18,031 nucleotides of DNA from Gammaproteobacteria bacterium (GTDB lineage Bacteria; Pseudomonadota; Gammaproteobacteria; UBA6429; Thiohalophilaceae), in the NCBI GenBank assembly GCA_013152045.1, contig JAADGZ010000169.1, positions 1 to 18,031 of the forward strand, read 5' to 3'. This document shows positions 1 through 7,534 of the stretch, in pieces (the stretch's first letter is position 1; every line of letters begins with the position of its first letter). The notes below the pieces were generated by a model that saw only the letters and a list, made by a program, of their open reading frames with translations, searched no databases and was not told the origin of the DNA. Made by a program: the position numbers and the translations under genes.

Positions 1-61
1 AAATTCTAATATACAATTTTTCTATTCTGCCAGGGGAGTTCTGTCCCGGTGCCACTGACTT

Positions 62-66
62 AGGGA
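62..66 (+). promoter_or_regulatory. Ribosome binding site favouring a TTG start at 72
   Basis: AGGGA sits 5 nt before TTG 72 and 17 nt before ATG 84. On spacing alone the TTG is the better start. No other Shine-Dalgarno-like sequence lies close to the ATG. Confidence 0.4.
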
Positions 67-71
67 TACAT

Positions 72-1505
72 TTGGTTGCTGCTATGGGCACCGTAAAATT
101 TTTTCGCCATTCAACTAAGCTGTCGAGATATTATATTCCGACCGAATTTGTCGTTGTTGCGGCTATCGAGTTTCTGGTTTTAATCTTCTCGCTGTATCTC
201 GCGCTCGAGGTGCGTTTCTGGGGTAGTGACTGGCAGACAGGTTTTGGCGGCTTCATGCCGAAGGCTTTGGTTTATGCTTTTGTTATGCAGCTTAGCTTGC
301 TGGCATTTGGTCTCTATCAGCGACAGACCGGGCGTTTTATTAACATGCTGGTGTTGCGCATAGCCAGTGGTCTTCTACTGGGATTGATACCGCTGGGTGT
401 TAGTTTTTATTTTATGCCGTCGTTTTTTCTTGGTCGCGGTGTCTTGTTTTTTGCGGTCATTTTCAGTTTTCTATTTATCTCTATTGTCCGTCTGTTTTTC
501 AGAAAAGTTGTTAAAGAGCAAAGTATGTGGACGCGTGTGCTGGTGCTTGGTGCTGGTGAAAAAGCGAGTTTGATCCGTGAGGCGCTCAAAAAAGGTGAGA
601 TACGGGGCTTGAATATTGTTGCCTGCATCCCGCTGCCCGGTGACAAGGACGCCTCAGATAAAGTTGTTATTCATTCGCTTGAAAAGCCGCTGGTGAAATA
701 CGTTGAAGAGCTAGATATTGATGAAATCGTTATTGCGGTGGATGATCGTCGCTCACGCGGTTTTCCGACGAAAGAACTTATCGACTGCAAAATGAGCGGT
801 GTGAGCATACTGGATCTGGTGACTTTCTTTGAGCGCCGTGCGGGAAAAATTCGTCTGGATTTGCTTAATCCCAGCTGGTTATACTTGTCAGAAGGATTTC
901 AAATGGGAACTTTGCGTCGTATAGGCAAAAGAGTTTTTGATATAACAGTTGTTTTGATGTTGATGCCTATAGCGCTACCATTTGCAGTTTTGGTCAGTAT
1001 GGCAATTTTGATAGAGAGCAAAGGGCGTGGTGGTGTTTTATATTCCCAGATTAGAGTAAAGCAGGATGGCTTGCCTTTTAATATATATAAATTTCGCAGT
1101 ATGGTGACGAATGCTGAGAAAGATGGTGTGCCTCAATGGGCATCTAAAAATGACTCCCGTATTACACGTGTTGGTAAGATTATCCGTAAAGGGCGGCTCG
1201 ATGAGTTGCCGCAGTTATATAATGTTTTAAACGGTGATATGAGTTTTGTTGGTCCCAGGCCGGAGCGCCCGGAGTTTGTTGAAAAACTTGCAAAAGCAGT
1301 GCCGTATTATGAGGAGCGGCATAGGGTGAAGCCGGGGTTAACCGGTTGGGCGCAGGTGTGTTATTCCTACGGTGATACGGTAGGCGATAGTATTGAAAAA
1401 TTGCAGTATGATTTATATTATGTTAAGAATTACAGTATGTTACTGGATATGCTGATCTTGCTGCAAACAGCGGAAGTGGTAATGCTAGGCAAGGGCGCGC
1501 AGTAG
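72..1505 (+). CDS. XrtA/PEP-CTERM-system sugar-phosphate glycosyltransferase (TIGR03013-like, exopolysaccharide initiation)
   Basis: Polytopic inner-membrane enzyme that should transfer a hexose-1-phosphate to undecaprenyl phosphate, the first step of the exopolysaccharide repeat unit. Four membrane segments are visible at about residues 26-46, 65-82, 92-114 and 118-140. A nucleotide-binding-like region follows (VLVLGAGEKAS, 156-166), then a fifth hydrophobic segment near 290-313 and a complete bacterial sugar transferase domain: YKFRSM (339-344), DELPQL (377-382), GDMSFVGPRPERPEF (388-402), VKPGLTGWAQ (419-428) and YDLYYVKNYS (446-455). The 477-residue length is normal for the family. The start is uncertain: TTG at 72 has AGGGA 5 nt upstream, while ATG at 84 lies 17 nt from it but gives a more family-like N-terminus. 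The frame is open to the window edge, so an earlier start is not strictly excluded. First gene of the visible locus. Confidence 0.93.
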   Translation: MVAAMGTVKFFRHSTKLSRYYIPTEFVVVAAIEFLVLIFSLYLALEVRFWGSDWQTGFGGFMPKALVYAFVMQLSLLAFGLYQRQTGRFINMLVLRIASGLLLGLIPLGVSFYFMPSFFLGRGVLFFAVIFSFLFISIVRLFFRKVVKEQSMWTRVLVLGAGEKASLIREALKKGEIRGLNIVACIPLPGDKDASDKVVIHSLEKPLVKYVEELDIDEIVIAVDDRRSRGFPTKELIDCKMSGVSILDLVTFFERRAGKIRLDLLNPSWLYLSEGFQMGTLRRIGKRVFDITVVLMLMPIALPFAVLVSMAILIESKGRGGVLYSQIRVKQDGLPFNIYKFRSMVTNAEKDGVPQWASKNDSRITRVGKIIRKGRLDELPQLYNVLNGDMSFVGPRPERPEFVEKLAKAVPYYEERHRVKPGLTGWAQVCYSYGDTVGDSIEKLQYDLYYVKNYSMLLDMLILLQTAEVVMLGKGAQ

Positions 1506-1710
1506 TGGTTGAGGGTGTGTGATTCACTTAATAAGATAAGGGTGCTTTGTAGAGGTTACTGGCTGTTTCTTTGGATTTTAGTGCATTGTTTTGATGTTCT
1601 GCGGTACACTCGATAGTTCGGGAGGCTGCTTATTAAGAGGTCTCTTGGATGCTATTAAATGTGAGCGTGTTAATTCGGAGTTTGTTATTTGATGATAGGG
1701 AGGTAACTAT

Positions 1711-2109
1711 ATGCTTTTTAAGCGAATCTTGCGTTTAGGGTATGTGAAAGTTCTACTAGTGTTAATGGTGCCATTAGTAGCTTGTGGCGGTAGTGGTAGC
1801 AGTGATGGTGACTCGGCTGGTGTTGGTTCGGTTATGTTGAGCTGGACAGCACCATCTGAGAGAGCGGATGCAACGCGAATCGACCCAACTGCAATAGCTG
1901 GGTACAATGTTTACTATAAAACGGCAACAGGCGGTTATGGTGATCAGGTGCCGATTTACATAGATGATAGTAATAATGTTGAAAATGTACAAGTTCGTCT
2001 TGAAGGTATTCTGATTCAGCCTGGCGCTTATTTTGTAGTTGTGACGACTGTCGATGTTGATGGACTCGAAAGTGTATTTTCTACACCTGAAGTAGAGGTT
2101 ATTTTTTAA
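1711..2109 (+). CDS. Small fibronectin type III-like lipoprotein
   Basis: 132-residue exported lipoprotein. The N-terminus has a basic stretch, a hydrophobic core and a lipobox LVAC with the acylated cysteine at residue 25. The residue after Cys is Gly, not Asp, so outer-membrane sorting is the likelier fate. After a Gly/Ser/Asp linker comes a single fibronectin-III-like fold at about residues 40-130: LSWTAP (43-48), then IAGYNVYYKTATGGY (62-76), a short beta segment, and a final strand with PGAYFVVVTTVDVDGLES. This is the pattern of secreted Fn3 domains that begin with a W-x-A/S-P strand. GGGAGGT 6 nt upstream (1698-1704) fixes the start. It is separated by 205 nt from the glycosyltransferase and is followed by its own terminator, so it is probably a single-gene transcript. 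It has no PEP-CTERM tail. Its role is unknown; a surface or matrix-binding accessory is an inference from location. Confidence 0.85.
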   Translation: MLFKRILRLGYVKVLLVLMVPLVACGGSGSSDGDSAGVGSVMLSWTAPSERADATRIDPTAIAGYNVYYKTATGGYGDQVPIYIDDSNNVENVQVRLEGILIQPGAYFVVVTTVDVDGLESVFSTPEVEVIF

Positions 2110-2183
2110 AAGTTCTTATTAACAGTGCCAATAACTCAGAAGTTGTACTCAGGTAGATATTATATTTTGTTGATAACATTGAA

Positions 2184-2208
2184 TCCGCTGTCTTGGCGGG
2201 TTTTTTTT
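2184..2208 (+). terminator. Rho-independent terminator after the Fn3 lipoprotein gene
   Basis: A CCGC/GCGG stem (2185-2188 with 2196-2199), extendable by a T-G wobble pair, has a 7-nt loop and is followed by eight T residues at 2201-2208. It lies 75 nt after the lipoprotein stop and 36 nt before prsK, so it separates the two transcripts. The stem is short, so efficiency may be modest. Confidence 0.65.
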
Positions 2209-2213
2209 GCCTG

Positions 2214-2219
2214 TATAAT
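2214..2219 (+). promoter_or_regulatory. Possible -10 box for the prsK-prsR-xrtA transcript
   Basis: A perfect TATAAT lies just downstream of the terminator and 24 nt before the prsK start. No good -35 box is seen: TTGGCG at 2194-2199 is only 14 nt upstream. If real, the leader would be under 25 nt. AT-rich DNA makes chance matches common. Confidence 0.3.
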
Positions 2220-2243
2220 TTAGCTGATGGTGGCGGACGAATA

Positions 2244-4325
2244 ATGCAAATGAATCTGGGTTTATACGGTTATCTGAGTGCGGCTTTGGCATATGGCTTT
2301 TTTGCTGTATTGCTGCTGTTTAGCTGGCGTGAGAGTTTGCAAGGTAAGCTGATCTTTATCGCGATGGTCGTCAGTGCTGGGTGGGCGATTCTCGCGACGC
2401 AAATTGCGCTACATGATGAAGTCTATCTTCTGTGGTATCAAATTTTTGAGATTCTTCGATACATCGCCTGGTATGTGTTTCTGTTCAAATTGTTTGATGT
2501 CGCCACGTCTGGTGATGCGTCACATCCCAGGCAAAAGCAGAGTTACCGAAAATTTGTACGCTGGGCTCTGCCTTTAAGTGTGGGGTTTGCAGTATTGTTG
2601 CTGTTGAATGAGGTTCTGGTTGCTGTTTTTGCTTTGCCCGGGCAGTTCGTTTTTGGCATCGTCGGCAATGTTATTCTTGCGCTTACAGGTCTGGCTATTA
2701 TTGAGCAGTTATTTCGTAACACCTCGCCACGCTATCGCTGGGCAACTAAATATTTGTTCTTTGGCGCGGGTGGTGTGTTTGTTTTTGATTTTTATTTATA
2801 CGCCGATGCTTTATTGTTTAGAAGTATTGATCAGGGTTTATGGAATGCGCGAGGTGTGGTGCATGTGGCCGCTGTGCCGTTGCTGGCAATATCCTCGGCA
2901 CGCAATAAAAACTGGTCGCTAAATATTTTTGTTTCACGCGATATCATTCTGAATACCACAGCTTTTCTCAGCGGCGGTTTTTATTTGCTGGCGATGGCCG
3001 TAGCGGGTTACTACTTGAAAGCGTTTGGTGGTGACTGGGGACAGGTCGGTCAGGTAACGTTTATAACGTTGGCAGTGGTGCTCCTATTTGTTGTTCTGAC
3101 ATCATCGCAGATTCGTGCGAAAACCAGAGTTTTTTTGAGCAAGCACTTTTATAAAAATAAGTATGATTACCGTATCGAGTGGCTACGTTTAACCGAAGAC
3201 CTGAAAGTTGACCTTGATAACAAAGATCACAATAAAATAGTAATTAAAGCGATGGCGCATATCGTAGATGCCCGTGGCGGATCGTTATGGCTGCGTAATA
3301 AAAACGGAGATTATAAAAATGTTGAATCCTGGCAGATAGGCCTTCAGGAGCATATGATAGCCGGCGACACATTCTTAATATCGTTTTTGGAGAAAAAAGG
3401 CTTCGTTATTAATATAAAAGAGTTAACCAGTCATGCCGATGAATACAAAGGGCTGGGTCTGCCAGCATGGCTGTTGAATGCGGGGCAGCCCTGGTTGATT
3501 GTTCCTTTGCATGGCGTCCATGTATTGCAGGGATTTGTTGTACTATCCAATCCGCTTATCGAGCGCGCGATTAACTGGGAAGATCGTGATCTGCTTAAAA
3601 CTGCTGCCAAGCAAATCACTAGTTACCTGGCTGTGCTGAACACGTCGGCACAGCTGGCTGAGGCTAAGCAGTTTGAGGTGTTTACCCGGCTTTCGGCTTA
3701 TATGGTGCATGATCTAAAAAACATCGCCGCCGAGTTAGAGTTGATAGCTATCAATGCAAAAAAACATACGGCCAACCCTGAGTTTATTGAAGATGCTTTC
3801 GGCACCGTTGAAAACGCAGCGGCTGACATTAATCGCCTGTTGGCGCAATTGCGTAACAGGCGTGCAGAAAGTGAGAAAAAAATGCAGGTCGATCTTGTCG
3901 AGCTGGTAACGGGAATCGTTGATTCCAAAAAACATCTGCGACCCGCGCCGCAATTTAGATTACTTTCAGAGTCCGGTATGGTTTTTCTGGAAAACCAGCG
4001 TTTTGCCAATGTGCTGGCGCACCTGATAGAGAACGCACAACAGGCAACCGCAGAGGATGGTGAAATCATCATCACCCTGTCCAGTACGGAAAAAATGCAC
4101 ATTATCGGTATCAAAGATAACGGTCACGGCATGGATGATGACTTTATTCGAAACCGCCTGTTTAAGCCGTTCGATACCACAAAAGGTAATGCGGGTATGG
4201 GTATAGGTATGTATGAAAGCCGGGAGTTTATCCGCCAGCTGGGTGGTGATATCAATGTGCAAAGTAATCCTGGAAAAGGGTCTATAAATAATCACTTTGC
4301 ACATCCCGCTGAAGTCACCTCATGA
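2244..4325 (+). CDS. prsK: PEP-CTERM-system sensor histidine kinase PrsK (apparent 3' frameshift)
   Basis: Membrane sensor kinase that partners PrsR in the exosortase system. From ATG 2244 (weak GGCGGA upstream) the protein has 693 residues. About eight hydrophobic segments fill residues 6-290. A GAF-like region follows at about 325-465 (ARGGSLWL, 343-350). The kinase core has phosphoacceptor His489 in MVHDLKN, N-box LIENAQQA with Asn597, DNGHGM (625-630), LFKPFDTTK (639-647) and GMGIGM (651-656). After GKGS (677-680) the frame gives an atypical tail INNHFAHPAEVTS. In the +1 frame the DNA reads ITLHIPLKSPH, the usual last beta strand of the ATPase domain, ending at a TAA at 4351-4353. Dropping one A at 4286-4288 gives GKGSIIITLHIPL. 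A one-base insertion or a sequencing error is therefore likely. Catalytic boxes are intact, so activity may survive. prsR follows directly. Confidence 0.92.
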   Translation: MQMNLGLYGYLSAALAYGFFAVLLLFSWRESLQGKLIFIAMVVSAGWAILATQIALHDEVYLLWYQIFEILRYIAWYVFLFKLFDVATSGDASHPRQKQSYRKFVRWALPLSVGFAVLLLLNEVLVAVFALPGQFVFGIVGNVILALTGLAIIEQLFRNTSPRYRWATKYLFFGAGGVFVFDFYLYADALLFRSIDQGLWNARGVVHVAAVPLLAISSARNKNWSLNIFVSRDIILNTTAFLSGGFYLLAMAVAGYYLKAFGGDWGQVGQVTFITLAVVLLFVVLTSSQIRAKTRVFLSKHFYKNKYDYRIEWLRLTEDLKVDLDNKDHNKIVIKAMAHIVDARGGSLWLRNKNGDYKNVESWQIGLQEHMIAGDTFLISFLEKKGFVINIKELTSHADEYKGLGLPAWLLNAGQPWLIVPLHGVHVLQGFVVLSNPLIERAINWEDRDLLKTAAKQITSYLAVLNTSAQLAEAKQFEVFTRLSAYMVHDLKNIAAELELIAINAKKHTANPEFIEDAFGTVENAAADINRLLAQLRNRRAESEKKMQVDLVELVTGIVDSKKHLRPAPQFRLLSESGMVFLENQRFANVLAHLIENAQQATAEDGEIIITLSSTEKMHIIGIKDNGHGMDDDFIRNRLFKPFDTTKGNAGMGIGMYESREFIRQLGGDINVQSNPGKGSINNHFAHPAEVTS

Positions 4326-4400
4326 TAGTGATTCGCACGTCCTGACCGCATAAGCGGCGGGGATTTGGTAATTTTAATTTTAAGGAATGTAAATCAGGTT

Positions 4401-5768
4401 ATGGCAGACAATGCGTTAAAGTCGCTGCTGGTTGTTGAAGACAATCCCGGACTGCAGAAGCAACTAAAATGGTCTTTTGAAGGTTACAGGGTCTATCTCG
4501 CGGGTGATCGTGCATCGGCAATTGATTTGTTGCGCAAGCATCAGATGCCGGTGGTTACGCTTGATCTGGGGTTGCCGCCGGATCCTGCCAATGCCAGCGA
4601 GGGTCTGGCTGCGTTAAAAGAGATTTTGAAGTTAGCGCCGCACACAAAGGTTATCGTGGTGACGGGGAACGATGATCGTCAGAATGCTTTGCAGGCTATT
4701 TCATGTGGTGCTTATGATTTTTACCAGAAACCGATAGAGCCGGATGTTTTAGGCTTGATCGTTGATCGTGCCTATCAACTGTATGAGCTGGAAGAAGAGA
4801 ATCGGCGGTTGGCATTGGAGGGGCGTGGCTCACCCCTGGATGGCATCATCGGCGCCAGTACATCGATGCTGGCTGCTTGCCGGCTGGTGGAGAAAGTTGG
4901 ACCGACCGATGCTACCTCGCTGGTGCTGGGAGAGAGCGGTACAGGTAAAGAGCTGTTCGCCAGTGCCCTGCATCGCCTTAGTCCGCGTAAAGACAAGCCT
5001 TTTGTCGCGCTGAACTGCGCCGCTATTCCCGATAACCTGCTCGAGAGTGAGTTGTTTGGCTACGAACGGGGTGCATTTACCGGTGCTGTAAAACAGACAA
5101 AAGGCAAGATTGAAACTGCTTGCGGCGGCACTCTGTTTCTGGATGAGATAGGTGATATGCCGATGGCATTGCAGGCAAAAATGCTGCGATTCTTGCAAGA
5201 GCGAGTCATCGAGCGTCTGGGAGGGCGCAGTACGATTGAAGTGGATGTGCGTATCATCTGTGCCACACATCGCAATCTTGGTCAATTGATCGAGAGTGGT
5301 GAATTCAGAGAAGATCTGTTTTTCAGAATCAGCGAAATCGTTATTGAAATTCCTGCATTGCGTGACCGTGAGGGTGATAAAGCATTACTCGCACAAGCTT
5401 TTCTGGATAGCTTCAGCCAGAAAAATGGCCGCAGTTTTCGCGGTTTCACCGATTCGGCGCGGGCACAGATTGATGCTTACGAGTGGCCGGGCAATGTCCG
5501 TGAGCTTGAAAACCGTGTTAAACGTGCTGTTGTGCTCGCGGAAGGTAAGCATATTTTAGCGACTGATCTGGGTTTTGTTGAAAATGAATGTCACGTGCAG
5601 TCACTAAATTTGCGTGAGGCCAGGGAGAAGGTCGAGCGTGAGGTTGTTCAGCGTGCATTATCGATTTACAACAATAATGTGACACATGCCGCAGAAGCTT
5701 TGGGTGTTAGTCGTCCTTCCCTGTACAGTTTAATTAAGAAGCTGGGCATGCCAGACCCCGGAAAGTGA
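4401..5768 (+). CDS. prsR: PEP-CTERM-system sigma-54-dependent response regulator PrsR
   Basis: NtrC-type activator, 455 residues from ATG 4401. The receiver domain covers about 7-125, with phosphoacceptor Asp55 (TLDLGLP), Thr88 and Lys110. A short linker leads to the AAA+ sigma-54 interaction domain at about 147-385: Walker A GESGTGKE (177-184), GAFTGA loop (224-229), Walker B TLFLDE (244-249), FREDLFFRI (302-310) and EWPGNVRELENR (361-372). A Fis-type helix-turn-helix ends the protein (about 413-449, with AAEALGVSRPSLYSLIKKLG). The intact GAFTGA loop indicates true sigma-54 contact. An in-frame GTG-type start at 4365 is possible, but the N-terminus from 4401 matches the family. AAGGA lies about 14 nt upstream, farther than usual. 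Its partner is PrsK, and in this system it is known to activate PEP-CTERM protein genes. The stop overlaps the xrtA start. Confidence 0.95.
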   Translation: MADNALKSLLVVEDNPGLQKQLKWSFEGYRVYLAGDRASAIDLLRKHQMPVVTLDLGLPPDPANASEGLAALKEILKLAPHTKVIVVTGNDDRQNALQAISCGAYDFYQKPIEPDVLGLIVDRAYQLYELEEENRRLALEGRGSPLDGIIGASTSMLAACRLVEKVGPTDATSLVLGESGTGKELFASALHRLSPRKDKPFVALNCAAIPDNLLESELFGYERGAFTGAVKQTKGKIETACGGTLFLDEIGDMPMALQAKMLRFLQERVIERLGGRSTIEVDVRIICATHRNLGQLIESGEFREDLFFRISEIVIEIPALRDREGDKALLAQAFLDSFSQKNGRSFRGFTDSARAQIDAYEWPGNVRELENRVKRAVVLAEGKHILATDLGFVENECHVQSLNLREAREKVEREVVQRALSIYNNNVTHAAEALGVSRPSLYSLIKKLGMPDPGK

Positions 5769-7297
5769 GCGCTTCAGTGGAGGAAGGCCTGCGTCGGCGT
5801 GACGCGTGGCGTGTGGCCGGAAAGGCAACTGTCGCGCTCTTGCTGCTGACGTTTTTTTTATATCAGCAGACAATTGTGTATCTGGTAGAAAGCTGGAATC
5901 AAATAGAAACCGGAGAATATGGGCATGGTTATCTGGTTTTGCTGATCAGTGTATACCTGATATTTTATAATCGTCAAAGGCTAATGGCTTTGGCGCCTTG
6001 TCCGGACTATAGAGCAATATTTGCAGTTTTAGCCACTAGCATGTTGTGGATGTTGGCGGTACTTGTCGATGTGGAGATGTTGCAGACTGTAGGGCTGTTA
6101 TTGTTAGTGTTGTCCATTTTATATACGCTATTGGGTGTGCGAGTAGCCCGGATACTTACGTTTCCTGTTCTTTATATCGGTTTTGCTATTCCTATCTGGT
6201 TTCCATTATCTCCCTTACTACAAGAGTTGACAGCAGATGTGGTGTTTATGGTAATTCGTCAAATGGAGGTCCCTGCATTACGTGTTGAGAATATGATTGT
6301 TTTACCCGCTGGCAAATTATTAATTGAGGAGGCTTGCAGTGGTTTGAGCTATTTTCTTTCGGCGCTGACGCTGGGTGCGTTTTTTGCGTACATAAACTAT
6401 GCAACTTTCTCTGCCAGGCTGATTGTTGTGCTGGTGGCTGCATGTGCTGCAGTGCTAACCAACATATTGCGAGTGTTTATTGTAGTGTATCTTGGTTACA
6501 CCACTGATATGCAGCATCCTCTAGTTTCTGATCATCTTGCATTTGGCTGGTATCTTTTTGGTGGTGTGGTTATTGTTTTGCTGGTTATTGAAACGCTGTT
6601 GCATAATTCAAATGCTGCTCAAGGCGTAGTAGTGTATAAGCTGGCCCCGTGCAATAAAGCTAAATCACAATTTGTAGTGATTGCTTTGATGATTGCATTG
6701 ATAGTTTCAGCGAGCTCGGCTATTGTTTTCCGGGCAAAAAGTCAGCTGCAACCTATTGGTAATTCGTCTCAGATCAAGCTGCCCTTAAATGTTGGAGAAT
6801 GGTCGGTTGTGGATGTTGGTGAAGATGACTGGACGCCACAATATCGAGGTGCCACAAACCATAAGGTGCTGTTTCAGGATAAAAACAATCAAGAGGTCAG
6901 TCTGTATATCGGCATATATCATGCGCAGTCGCAAGGTAAAGAGTTAATTAATGATTTAAATAAGATCAGTGATAACAAAGTTTGGCATACCAGGTATCAA
7001 CGAGCTAGGTTGTATAATGCTGGCGGGCAGCAGGTGCTGGAGCAGTTGTTAGAAAAGGATGATGGGTCTCAGCGGTTGGTGTGGTATTGGTACCATGTTG
7101 CGGGGCGGAATACCGTGAATAAATATCAAGCAAAGATGTTGGAGGTGCTGGGGTTATTTAATGGCAAGCGGCAGGCTTCCGTTATCGCAATAGCCGCAAA
7201 ACTGGATGGAGAGCCTGAACATGTACGTGAAATGCTGGGTGATTTTGCAGTAGAAGTGAAGCCATCATTGATAATGCTTATTGATGATAATAAATGA
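5765..7297 (+). CDS. xrtA: Exosortase A with fused EpsI domain (XrtA)
   Basis: Polytopic transpeptidase-like protease that cleaves PEP-CTERM proteins at the inner membrane. Residues 1-290 form the exosortase domain with about eight membrane segments, including the early HGYLVLLISVYL block (54-65). The proposed catalytic residues are all present: Cys191 in EEACSGLSYF, Arg236 in NILRVF and His257 in SDHLAFGWYLF. After a further membrane segment near 300-322, an EpsI (DUF3485-like) periplasmic domain runs from about 335 to 505: LNVGEWSVVD, then YIGIYHAQSQGKELIN, and WYWYHVAGRNTVNKY. The 510-residue length fits the fused form of exosortase A. The start is GTG 5765, overlapping the prsR stop as GTGA, so translation is probably coupled. 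No substrate with a PEP-CTERM tail is encoded in this window. Confidence 0.96.
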   Translation: MSASVEEGLRRRDAWRVAGKATVALLLLTFFLYQQTIVYLVESWNQIETGEYGHGYLVLLISVYLIFYNRQRLMALAPCPDYRAIFAVLATSMLWMLAVLVDVEMLQTVGLLLLVLSILYTLLGVRVARILTFPVLYIGFAIPIWFPLSPLLQELTADVVFMVIRQMEVPALRVENMIVLPAGKLLIEEACSGLSYFLSALTLGAFFAYINYATFSARLIVVLVAACAAVLTNILRVFIVVYLGYTTDMQHPLVSDHLAFGWYLFGGVVIVLLVIETLLHNSNAAQGVVVYKLAPCNKAKSQFVVIALMIALIVSASSAIVFRAKSQLQPIGNSSQIKLPLNVGEWSVVDVGEDDWTPQYRGATNHKVLFQDKNNQEVSLYIGIYHAQSQGKELINDLNKISDNKVWHTRYQRARLYNAGGQQVLEQLLEKDDGSQRLVWYWYHVAGRNTVNKYQAKMLEVLGLFNGKRQASVIAIAAKLDGEPEHVREMLGDFAVEVKPSLIMLIDDNK

Positions 7298-7380
7298 AGT
7301 TAAGTGTGTTTTAGGGTGTGGTGCGGTCTCGCGGAAGGCATGTCCCTGAAATAACTGTTGATTTTATGAAACCAAAAAGA

Positions 7381-7410
7381 AGTATTTATGCGTATATCAA
7401 CTAAAATACT
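7381..7410. repeat. Inverted repeat in the gap between xrtA and the chain-length gene
   Basis: AGTATTT (7381-7387) and AAATACT (7404-7410) form 7-bp arms with a 16-nt loop. The gap 7298-7534 holds no convincing gene: only a 12-codon ATG frame at 7366 without a ribosome binding site. It probably carries the promoter of the downstream operon. The repeat may be an operator or chance. Confidence 0.3.
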
Positions 7411-7534
7411 CTCTTAGGTTGAATTCCGCTAAATAAGGCATGGCCTAAAGCTCATAGTGGTATCAGTGACCGTCTGTGTAGTGGCGAGCTGAATTCACTA
7501 ATATCAAATATTTTTAATCAGAGTGACTTATCTA

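Noticed and set aside
1560..1574. Sigma-54-like TGGCTG...TTTGG with correct GG-to-GG spacing before the Fn3 lipoprotein gene
   Set aside because: The invariant GC of the -12 element is GG here. Near matches of this quality are expected by chance.
1649..1710. ATG frame starting MLLNVSVLIRSLLF just upstream of the Fn3 lipoprotein gene
   Set aside because: No ribosome site and it runs out of frame into the lipoprotein gene, which has a much better start.
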